Notes under the pieces: model-generated
Told to the model about the DNA's origin: nothing
The model's input: the letters and a program-made list of their open reading frames with translations, nothing else
Databases searched by the model: none
Position numbers and translations under genes: made by a program
Shown here: positions 1-5,572 of the stretch, piece after piece
How the letters are laid out: each line of letters starts with the position of its first letter
Position numbering within the stretch: the stretch's first letter is position 1
DNA from: Gammaproteobacteria bacterium
Lineage (GTDB): Bacteria; Pseudomonadota; Gammaproteobacteria; Thiomicrospirales; Thiomicrospiraceae
Assembly (NCBI GenBank): GCA_013153955.1
Contig: JAADDM010000046.1
Coordinates: forward strand, 1 to 6,376
Direction: 5' to 3'
Length of the DNA: 6,376 nt

Positions 1-264
1 GGACAAGAAGGCCTCAATGCGCTTGAAGGCAACCAATTCGATGTCATTATCTCAGATGTAAATATGCCTGTTATGGGGGGCTTAGAGTTTCTAAAAAACT
101 TAAGACAGCGCCCTGAAACTAAATTTACGCCAGTACTCATGCTGACAACAGAAGCTAGCCAAGAACTTAAATCACAAGGCAAAGCCTTGGGGGCAACAGG
201 CTGGATAGTAAAACCATTCGAGCCGAATAAGTTAAAGAGTATTATTGAGCGTGTTCTGAACTAA
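1..264 (+). CDS. CheY-like response regulator receiver domain, 5' truncated
   Basis: The reading frame is open from the first base of the window, so the N-terminus is outside it; 87 codons plus a TAA stop are present. This is the C-terminal part of a receiver (REC) domain that takes a phosphoryl group from a histidine kinase. In the visible fragment the phosphoacceptor Asp is residue 19 (context ISDVNMP). The switch Thr is residue 49 (LMLTTEAS) and the invariant Lys is residue 71 (WIVKPF). The protein ends about 16 residues after the KPF motif, so there is no DNA-binding or enzymatic output domain after the receiver. The DVNMP and KPF contexts resemble chemotaxis CheY and the stand-alone CheY-like proteins coded in che-type clusters. 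A multidomain protein ending in a REC domain cannot be excluded because the N-terminus is missing. The Met at base 64 lies after the phosphorylation site and is not the start. The gene converges on purA and ends before a two-way terminator. Confidence 0.92.
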   Translation, partial: GQEGLNALEGNQFDVIISDVNMPVMGGLEFLKNLRQRPETKFTPVLMLTTEASQELKSQGKALGATGWIVKPFEPNKLKSIIERVLN

Positions 265-304
265 CCCTACTCTCAACTAACGTTGCCTGCTTTTAAAAAA
301 TAAG

Positions 305-353
305 GCATAAAAAAACCCCAGCTACTTTAAAAGTAGCTGGGGTTTTTTTATGC
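305..353. terminator. Bidirectional intrinsic terminator between the response regulator gene and purA
   Basis: This is a perfect inverted repeat with 23-base arms (305-327 and 331-353) around a 3-base TAA loop. The core stem is CCCCAGCTACTT paired with AAGTAGCTGGGG. It is flanked by seven A on the left and seven T on the right, so a GC-rich hairpin followed by a U-run is made on either strand. It lies 41 bases after the stop of the plus-strand regulator gene and 21 bases after the stop of minus-strand purA, so it can end both converging transcripts. Confidence 0.95.
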
Positions 354-373
354 TTTCTAGTCTGTTCTATTGA

Positions 374-1693
374 CTATGCAAAAGGGTCTGTAATCACAAG
401 TGTTTCGGAACGATCAGGCCCTGTTGAAAGAATTGAAACCGGAATCCCAACCTCCTTCTCTAGGAAACGAATATAGTTCTGAGCTTCAACGGGTAAGCCT
501 TCAAAAGACTTTGTACCTTCTGTCGAAGTATTCCAACCCGGCATAGTGACGTAGTTTGGGATACATTGATCATACTCATCAGCACTTGATGGCGGTAACA
601 ACAATGTCTCACCATTCATTGAATAAGAGACACAAATCTTAATCTCTTCAAGAGTATCCATTACATCTAGTTTCGTTAGACACATACCATCCAAGCCATT
701 TATTTGTGCCGAACGACGCAGCGCAACCGAATCAAACCAACCACAACGACGTTGACGTCCCGTGGTCGCCCCAAATTCATGGCCACGCGTGCCAAGTAAC
801 TTACCAATAGGATCACCAATATCTGTATCACAGTTGTAATCAAGTTCCGATGGAAATGGACCCGATCCAACACGTGTTGCGTAAGCCTTAGTAATGCCTA
901 GAATATAGTCAAGCTGGTTTGGACCAATGCCCGCCCCACCCGACGCTCCGCCCGCTGTGGTATTAGAAGACGTTACATAAGGGTATGTACCATGATCAAT
1001 ATCAAGCAAAGTCCCTTGCGCTCCTTCAAACATCAGGTTTTTACCTTCTGCATTGTAGGCGGCAATCAGATTAGGAATATCTGCAAGCATCGGGACAATC
1101 ATCTTGCTATAACGTTCACACTTCTCCCAAAGCACGTCAAAAGAGACGGGTTCAGCTTTGTAATAATGTTCAATCATAAAGTTATGATAAGCCAAGGTTT
1201 CGGCTAACTTCTCTTTGAACTGAGCCATGTTTTTAAAGTCGCCCGCTCGTAAACCACGACGCGCAACTTTGTCTTCATAAGCGGGTCCAATACCACGCCC
1301 CGTTGTCCCAATCGCTTTGCTACCACGGGCTTTTTCGCGCGCAGCATCTAATGCAACGTGATAGTCCAAAATAAGCGGACACGCATCACTGATTTTTAAA
1401 CGATTCTGAACTTCAAGGCCTGTTTTTTCAAGCTGAGTCATCTCCGTTTCAAGCGCATCAGGTGCAAGTACAACACCGTTTCCGATAAAGCATTCTACTT
1501 CCTTGCGGAGGATACCTGATGGGATAAGGTGCAAAACCGTCTTTTGACCATCAATAACCAGAGTATGACCTGCATTGTGTCCGCCCTGAAAGCGAACAAC
1601 GGCAGCTACACGATCTGTTAATAGATCAACAATCTTACCTTTTCCTTCGTCACCCCATTGAGTGCCGACAATCACTATATTTCGTTTAGACAT
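374..1693 (-). CDS. purA: Adenylosuccinate synthetase
   Basis: The 439-residue protein is a full-length match to bacterial PurA (usually about 430). The enzyme joins IMP and aspartate using GTP to give adenylosuccinate, the first committed step to AMP, in the cytosol. Family landmarks are all visible. The P-loop-like GTQWGDEGKGK spans residues 10-20, with the catalytic Asp at 15. GGHNAGHT carries the catalytic His at 43. IMP-binding GTTGRGIGP is at 129-137 and EGAQG at 223-227. The GTRGHEFGATTGRQRRCGW block spans 301-319. The guanine-recognition TKLD is at 340-343 and the C-terminal STGPDRSE at 423-430. The ATG at 1693 places the GTQWGDEG motif at the usual distance from the N-terminus. An AAGAAG Shine-Dalgarno-like sequence lies 7 bases upstream, part of a duplicated element. 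It is the last gene of the minus-strand cluster, 61 bases after hisZ, and ends before the two-way terminator. No key residue is missing. Confidence 0.99.
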   Translation of the reverse strand: MSKRNIVIVGTQWGDEGKGKIVDLLTDRVAAVVRFQGGHNAGHTLVIDGQKTVLHLIPSGILRKEVECFIGNGVVLAPDALETEMTQLEKTGLEVQNRLKISDACPLILDYHVALDAAREKARGSKAIGTTGRGIGPAYEDKVARRGLRAGDFKNMAQFKEKLAETLAYHNFMIEHYYKAEPVSFDVLWEKCERYSKMIVPMLADIPNLIAAYNAEGKNLMFEGAQGTLLDIDHGTYPYVTSSNTTAGGASGGAGIGPNQLDYILGITKAYATRVGSGPFPSELDYNCDTDIGDPIGKLLGTRGHEFGATTGRQRRCGWFDSVALRRSAQINGLDGMCLTKLDVMDTLEEIKICVSYSMNGETLLLPPSSADEYDQCIPNYVTMPGWNTSTEGTKSFEGLPVEAQNYIRFLEKEVGIPVSILSTGPDRSETLVITDPFA

Positions 1694-1699
1694 AAAACT

Positions 1700-1719
1700 A
1701 CTTCTTAATCACTTCTTAA
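1700..1719 (-). repeat. Tandem 9-base repeat carrying two Shine-Dalgarno-like AAGAAG motifs before purA
   Basis: Two exact copies of ACTTCTTAA (plus strand, 1700-1708 and 1711-1719) are separated by two bases. On the coding strand they read TTAAGAAGT twice with an 11-base period. The copy nearer the gene puts AAGAAG 7 bases before the purA ATG and is the likely ribosome binding site. The farther copy is at 18 bases, too far for normal use. The duplication is seen directly; any function for the second copy is inference. Confidence 0.6.
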
Positions 1720-1754
1720 ATTTTAATAAATTCTTTTGAACCAGAGGAGCACGG

Positions 1755-2930
1755 TTAAACGCGCTCAACCGTCCACTGACCTGTCGCATTTGAAAGCCAT
1801 TCATCGCCCTCATTTAACGCCGTTAAATCATAAGACTTAATAACCTGAACACCTTGAGAACGTAGCTCAGCTATTTTCTCTTGAAGTGCTTTATCGGCTT
1901 GATAAGGGGCAAATACAGTGCCTTTCTCAACGGCCTGAACGGGTTCTAACAAATCTAGTGCAGAACGTAAATCAAGACTGAAACCCGTTGCAGGAAGGGC
2001 TAAACCAAAATCAGAACCAATATTGTCATAACGCCCCCCTTTTGCAATCGGCTGAAGATGACCACACGCGCTGTAACAGGCAAAAATAAGGCCTGTATGG
2101 TACTGATACCCTCGAATGTCCGCAAGATCTAAATGCATGCTAATTGAGTGTGTCATCTCTAAATGCTCAATCAGCACCTCCATACGCTCAACCGCTTCTT
2201 TCAAGACGGCTGAAAGAGGGGCAAGCTCCGCTTTCGCTTTTGCAATGATATCGGTCGCACTGCCACAAAAACTTAGAAGATTGCCAAAAGCAGAAGCGAC
2301 CTTTTCAGGTAAATCAACGGTGGCAATAAATGTCGCATATTCAGGAACGGCTTTACGTTCTAAAATATCAATCAGCTGATTCGATTCATGCTCATCTAAA
2401 CCTGATAATGAAATCAACTCATCGACAATTCCAACATGACCTAGGCTCAGCTTAACGTTAGAGAGCGTCATGACTTTCATACTGTCTAGCATGATTTCAA
2501 TCATCTCAATATCACTCTCTACACCAGAGTGACCAAATAGCTCCGCACCAACTTGAATCGGGCTTCGAGAGCCTTTCGCCTTGTTGTTGCGTGTTTTTAA
2601 TACTTCCCCTGCATAGCAGAGACGAGAAATGGTATTTTCAGCCTTCAGACGGTTACTCACAATACGAGCAACCTGAGGCGTCATATCAGCACGCACCCCC
2701 ATCATTCGACCACTTTCCTGATCCGTAAAACGACAAGTATCAACCGCCAAATGACGTGCTGTCCCTGTCAATAGCGAGTCTGTAAACTCTGCAATGGGAG
2801 GCAGTACCAACTGAAACCCTGACAGATGCATACCATCCATCAGCTGACGTCGGTAAAACTCTAGCTTTTGCGTTTGTGGGGGGAGAAGATCTTCTAAACC
2901 TTCAGGCGTAAACCAAGTAGATTGCTGCAT
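1755..2930 (-). CDS. hisZ: ATP phosphoribosyltransferase regulatory subunit HisZ
   Basis: HisZ is a paralogue of the class II histidyl-tRNA synthetase catalytic core. It does not charge tRNA; it assembles with short-form HisG into the octameric enzyme for the first step of histidine synthesis and mediates histidine feedback. With the chosen start it has 391 residues, usual for the family. It shows the GLEDLLPP opening (residues 11-18), RADMTPQVARI (80-90), CYAGEVL (105-111), QVGAELFG (126-133), the HisRS-like RGYQYHTG (273-280) and GGRYD (298-302). It lacks a histidyl-tRNA synthetase anticodon-binding domain, which separates it from HisS. The ATG at 2930 was chosen because AAAGAAG lies 6 bases upstream and the N-terminus then matches HisZ relatives. 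An in-frame GTG at 2951 would add seven residues but has no Shine-Dalgarno sequence. Its presence predicts a short HisG elsewhere in the genome. It sits between yjeT and purA. Confidence 0.96.
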   Translation of the reverse strand: MQQSTWFTPEGLEDLLPPQTQKLEFYRRQLMDGMHLSGFQLVLPPIAEFTDSLLTGTARHLAVDTCRFTDQESGRMMGVRADMTPQVARIVSNRLKAENTISRLCYAGEVLKTRNNKAKGSRSPIQVGAELFGHSGVESDIEMIEIMLDSMKVMTLSNVKLSLGHVGIVDELISLSGLDEHESNQLIDILERKAVPEYATFIATVDLPEKVASAFGNLLSFCGSATDIIAKAKAELAPLSAVLKEAVERMEVLIEHLEMTHSISMHLDLADIRGYQYHTGLIFACYSACGHLQPIAKGGRYDNIGSDFGLALPATGFSLDLRSALDLLEPVQAVEKGTVFAPYQADKALQEKIAELRSQGVQVIKSYDLTALNEGDEWLSNATGQWTVERV

Positions 2931-2936
2931 TGATAA

Positions 2937-2943
2937 CTTCTTT
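2937..2943 (-). promoter_or_regulatory. Ribosome binding site deciding the hisZ start
   Basis: AAAGAAG on the coding strand lies 6 bases before the ATG at 2930. The competing in-frame GTG at 2951 is preceded by AT-rich sequence without any purine-rich Shine-Dalgarno match, and this site would fall inside that longer reading. This favours the shorter HisZ. Confidence 0.65.
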
Positions 2944-2968
2944 CTTGTCACTTAAATTTGAAAATAAT

Positions 2969-2991
2969 GTATGGGCGCTCAGGCCTCATAC
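2969..2991 (-). repeat. Imperfect hairpin between yjeT and hisZ
   Basis: On the minus strand GTATG-A-GGC pairs with GCC-CATAC around a 6-base loop, giving eight base pairs with one bulged A. It starts 3 bases after the yjeT stop codon. The sequence after it (ATTATTTTC) is T-rich but not a clean T-run. It could be a weak terminator, a processing site or an RNA-stabilising stem, or it may be chance. Confidence 0.35.
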
Positions 2992-2994
2992 GCA

Positions 2995-3186
2995 TTAATC
3001 GCTTAAAAACAGCAGGATAACCATCCCAATCGCCAATGAAGTCAGTCCCATGAAACGAACCTCTTTCTCACTGCGACTGGCCATATCCAGCATTAGCTTT
3101 TGCCAAGCCCTTGGAAACACAAAAGGCAGTAAGCCCTCAATCACAAAGACCAGGGCGATGGCTGAAATAATAACGGTTTCTAGCAT
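2995..3186 (-). CDS. yjeT: DUF2065 small inner-membrane protein, YjeT family
   Basis: The protein has 63 residues with two predicted membrane segments, about residues 3-23 and 44-61, joined by a basic/polar stretch. The short motif EGLLPFVFPRAWQK (17-30) resembles the EGLGPMLYPKAW region of E. coli YjeT, which occupies the same place between hflC and purA. The function is not known. Its constant position beside hflKC suggests a link to the membrane FtsH-HflKC system, but that is inference. The ATG at 3186 matches the family N-terminus. GGAG lies only 2 bases before the ATG, which is unusually close, and directly follows the T-run of a terminator-like hairpin. The gap to hflC is 48 bases. Confidence 0.93.
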   Translation of the reverse strand: MLETVIISAIALVFVIEGLLPFVFPRAWQKLMLDMASRSEKEVRFMGLTSLAIGMVILLFLSD

Positions 3187-3194
3187 AGCTCCAC

Positions 3195-3218
3195 AAAAAA
3201 GGTGGGTTACCCCACCTT
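3195..3218 (-). terminator. Intrinsic terminator-like hairpin between hflC and yjeT
   Basis: On the minus strand AAGGTGGG (3218-3211) pairs perfectly with CCCACCTT (3206-3199) around a GTAA tetraloop and runs into TTTTTT (3200-3195). The stem begins 16 bases after the hflC stop codon. This is the classic form of a factor-independent terminator acting on the hflKC message. Because yjeT, hisZ and purA follow on the same strand, it probably gives partial termination or marks the end of the hflKC unit. The GGAG of yjeT comes just after the T-run. Confidence 0.75.
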
Positions 3219-3234
3219 CTCTTTTAAACGTGTA

Positions 3235-4092
3235 TTACTTGCCCGACTGATTAAAATACTTGAAGAAATCAGATTTAGGGTCTACAAGCATAATATCAGA
3301 CTTATCTTTAAAGGACATCTGGTAGGCATTGATACTGTGGTAGAACGAATAGAACTCAGCATCACTATTGTATGCTTCTGCATAAATAGCAGAGGCTTTC
3401 GCATCGCCTTTACCCCGTAAGATTTCAGCCTCACTGTAAGCATCTGCAAGAATAACCACACTCTGTCTATCAGCATCCGCTTTAATCTTTTCAGCGGCTT
3501 CAGCCCCTTTTGAACGAAGATCTTTCGCAACACGGTTACGCTCTGATTCCATTCGACGGTAAACAGACTCACTGATGTCGTGTGCTAAATCAATACGTTT
3601 AATACGTACATCTTCAACTTCAATACCAAATGAGCTGACTGCTTTAGCCGTTGCCAGCTTAATTTTTTGTGCGATTTCAACACGCTCTGCTGAAATAACT
3701 TCTTTTACAGTACGGTTACCAAACTCTGCACGTAGACCATCTTTGACAATCTGACCTAAACGCATGCCTGCAAGACGGTTGTCACCGTTCATAGTGGTAT
3801 AAAACTTCTCAATGTCGACAATACGCCATTTAACAAATGAATCCACCACTAGGTTTTTCTTTTCACTTGTAATGTAACGCTCTGGTGCTGCATCTAACGT
3901 CTGTAGACGTGCATCAAATTTACGAACATTGTTAATGAAAGGGGTTTTGAAATGTAACCCAGGCTCAACACCTGCTTTAACAATTTCTCCTAAACGAAGC
4001 ACGACGCCCGTCTCCCACTGATTAACGATATAAACCGAGTTACTTCCGATAAATAGAATCGCAGCAACTAATATTGAAAAAACCGACTTCAT
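3235..4092 (-). CDS. hflC: HflC, FtsH-associated SPFH/band 7 membrane protein
   Basis: HflC pairs with HflK in a large inner-membrane assembly around the AAA+ protease FtsH, with most of the protein on the periplasmic side, and tunes FtsH access to substrates. The protein has 285 residues, close to Pseudomonas-type HflC and shorter than E. coli HflC (334). It has one N-terminal membrane anchor (about 4-22) and then the SPFH domain (about 20-185), opening with YIVNQWETGVVLRLGEI and containing EPGLHFKTPFI (43-53). A charged helical stretch follows (about 175-245; RRMESERNRVAKDLRSKG and AEAAEKIKADADRQ), as expected for the coiled-coil wall of the complex. The last part (about 245-280) holds the conserved FYSFYHSINAY and DPKSDFFKYF. 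GGGAG lies 8 bases before the ATG, within the last hflK codons. The start overlaps the hflK stop by one base (TAATG), which implies translational coupling. Confidence 0.98.
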   Translation of the reverse strand: MKSVFSILVAAILFIGSNSVYIVNQWETGVVLRLGEIVKAGVEPGLHFKTPFINNVRKFDARLQTLDAAPERYITSEKKNLVVDSFVKWRIVDIEKFYTTMNGDNRLAGMRLGQIVKDGLRAEFGNRTVKEVISAERVEIAQKIKLATAKAVSSFGIEVEDVRIKRIDLAHDISESVYRRMESERNRVAKDLRSKGAEAAEKIKADADRQSVVILADAYSEAEILRGKGDAKASAIYAEAYNSDAEFYSFYHSINAYQMSFKDKSDIMLVDPKSDFFKYFNQSGK

Positions 4093-5303
4093 TAGCGTAG
4101 CTCCCTATTTCTTAAGTAATCACGAATATTGGTTCTCTGTCCTGTCGTGGTTTGAGTCGTTGTTTGAGGTGTTACATTGCTGGCTGGCGCAACATTTTGT
4201 GCGGTATTAAATGGCACAGAAGACGCTTGCCCTTGATTGACCATCTTATCTAAAGGAAGGTACAACAAGTTGTTGCTACTATCAGAGCCCACAAAGACTT
4301 TGCTAGTGTTACTTAGAACCGTTGTCATCGCATTAATATACAGACGATTACGAGTCACGATAGGCGCTTTCTTGTACTCCGTCACAATACTTGAGAAACG
4401 AGAGGCTTCACCTGTTGCACGCGCAATTACGCGGTCATGGTAAGCACTGGCTTCTTCAAGTTCACGAGCGGCCTTACCTCTCGAACGAGGAATAACATCA
4501 TTCGAATAGGTTTCTGCTTCGTTAATCAAACGCTCTCTATCTTCTCGAGCCTTGATTACATCAGCAAAAGCAGACTGTACTTGCTCAGGCGGCTGGGCAT
4601 CCTGCAAGTTAACACTGGTAACAATTAAGCCCGTATTGTATTCGTCCAACTTGTCCTGCGTTAAGGATTTAACACGAGAAACCACTTCATCTCGGCCTTC
4701 TGTTAACACAAAGTCCATTGTATTTTGACCAACCACTTCACGCATGGCACTTTCAATCACCGCACGTAAGGTTAAATCTGGATCAGAAATATCAAATAGG
4801 TAGTTATGTGCGCTGCGAATTTGGTATTGAACCGCAACTTTCATATCAACGATATTTTCATCTTTCGTGAGCATTAACGACTCTGTTTGAACATTTCCTG
4901 AACGCGTTGAGTCTGAACGGTAGCCAATTTCAGCTGTTCGAATTTGATCGACGTTAACCACTCGTACCGATTCAATCGGATACGGAATGTGCCAGTGCGG
5001 TCCTGCGGTTGTCTCTTCAACAAACGCACCGAACTTAGTCACAACCCCACGTTCTGCTGGATCAACAATGTAGATACCTGAAAGTAGCCAAACAACCCCT
5101 ACAACACCAAAAATTACTGAGCCACCTATACCACCGATGCCACCGTCATTTTTACCTGAACCTCCAAAGAGGCTCTGCGCTTTTTTTAGCAGAACATCGA
5201 GTTCATCGTTATTCTGTTTTTTAGGGGGTTTTTGCTCGCCGCCATTCTTCCCTGAGTTACCCCAAGGATCCTGTCCCGGCTTACCTGGTTCATTCCAAGC
5301 CAT
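4092..5303 (-). CDS. hflK: HflK, FtsH-associated SPFH/band 7 membrane protein
   Basis: HflK is the partner of HflC in the FtsH-modulating membrane complex. The protein has 403 residues. The cytosolic N-terminus (1-60) is rich in Gly, Pro, Asn and Lys, opening MAWNEPGKPGQDPWG, a HflK signature. A glycine-rich run then leads into one membrane helix (about 62-80). The SPFH domain (about 80-255) begins IYIVDPAERGVVTKFG and contains GPHWHIPYPIE (101-111). A charged alpha-helical region (about 250-305) carries AREDRERLINEAETY and RGKAARELEEA. RNRLYINAM (318-326) and LLYLPLD (346-352) follow. The tail (about 355-403) is low-complexity and Gln/Thr-rich (TPQTTTQTTTGQ), then ends in a basic segment. 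The ATG at 5303 has GGAG 8 bases upstream. It follows hflX after a 269-base gap holding a candidate promoter, so it may be transcribed separately from hflX. Confidence 0.98.
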   Translation of the reverse strand: MAWNEPGKPGQDPWGNSGKNGGEQKPPKKQNNDELDVLLKKAQSLFGGSGKNDGGIGGIGGSVIFGVVGVVWLLSGIYIVDPAERGVVTKFGAFVEETTAGPHWHIPYPIESVRVVNVDQIRTAEIGYRSDSTRSGNVQTESLMLTKDENIVDMKVAVQYQIRSAHNYLFDISDPDLTLRAVIESAMREVVGQNTMDFVLTEGRDEVVSRVKSLTQDKLDEYNTGLIVTSVNLQDAQPPEQVQSAFADVIKAREDRERLINEAETYSNDVIPRSRGKAARELEEASAYHDRVIARATGEASRFSSIVTEYKKAPIVTRNRLYINAMTTVLSNTSKVFVGSDSSNNLLYLPLDKMVNQGQASSVPFNTAQNVAPASNVTPQTTTQTTTGQRTNIRDYLRNRELR

Positions 5304-5425
5304 TCAAACATCTCCATACATTTTATGTTTAAGCGATCACTATTCAGAAACCATCGTAGGTTCTTTATATTTAACGCTTGCTAAATCGTACTGCACCCAT
5401 CTATTTCCTAGGCGCGAATTTCTTT

Positions 5426-5454
5426 ATTTTAGAGAGGTTACCTCTAAAAGTCAC
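5426..5454 (-). promoter_or_regulatory. Candidate sigma-70-type promoter for hflKC
   Basis: On the minus strand GTGACT (5454-5449; 4 of 6 to TTGACA) is followed by an exact 17-base spacer and TAAAAT (5431-5426; 5 of 6 to TATAAT). The expected transcription start is near 5419, which would give an hflK leader of about 116 bases. It was the best combination found by eye in the hflX-hflK gap. Such matches arise by chance in AT-rich DNA, so it remains a candidate. Confidence 0.45.
5427..5449. repeat. Dyad symmetry overlapping the candidate hflK promoter
   Basis: TTTTAGAG (5427-5434) and CTCTAAAA (5442-5449) form perfect 8-base inverted arms around 7 bases. A shorter alternative dyad, AGAGG-TTA-CCTCT, lies inside at 5433-5445. 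Neither strand has a T-run after the stem, so it is not a terminator. It spans the promoter spacer and most of the -10 element, a typical place for an operator. The repressor idea is inference. Confidence 0.45.
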
Positions 5455-5572
5455 CTATTAAAATAACTTATACTCAATAAAATTCAATGAATACCGAATA
5501 GTACCTATTATTAACGGGTCAGCTCATTTTGAGCTCTGTAAATCTTAGACAACCCCCTATGACAGGATTAAA

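Larger units (their letters stand above)
5304..5572 (-). other. AT-rich hflX-hflK intergenic region
   Basis: These 269 bases carry no convincing gene. They hold the candidate promoter with its dyad (5426-5454), a second copy of the octamer ACCTATTA (5503-5510, first at 5453-5460), a small hairpin AGCTCA-TTT-TGAGCT (5521-5535) without a T-run, and the hflK ribosome binding site GGAG (5315-5312). No strong terminator for hflX was found, so read-through from hflX into hflK is likely in addition to any local promoter. Confidence 0.6.

Noticed and set aside
64..66. ATG as the start of the response regulator
   Set aside because: It is the Met of the DVNMP motif, just after the phosphorylated Asp; a start here would remove the active site, and the frame is open to base 1.
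992..1207. Plus-strand open frame of 71 codons inside purA
   Set aside because: It lies wholly antisense to the well-supported purA and shows no domain; it is a shadow frame.
2116..2379. Plus-strand open frame of 87 codons inside hisZ
   Set aside because: It is antisense to conserved hisZ, with Ser/Ala-rich composition typical of a shadow and no recognisable motif.
2931..2951. GTG at 2951 as the hisZ start
   Set aside because: It has no Shine-Dalgarno sequence and adds seven residues not expected from relatives; the ATG at 2930 has AAAGAAG at good spacing.
3282..3572. Second minus-strand frame of 96 codons inside hflC
   Set aside because: It is out of frame with hflC, whose protein matches its family throughout this stretch.
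5137..5466. Plus-strand open frame of 109 codons over the hflK start and its upstream gap
   Set aside because: Most of it is the complement of the Gly/Pro-rich hflK N-terminus, giving Pro/Ser/Phe-rich translation. It has no clear ribosome site and runs across the candidate hflK promoter.
5521..5535. AGCTCA-TTT-TGAGCT hairpin as the hflX terminator
   Set aside because: The stem is only six base pairs and no T-run follows on the minus strand.
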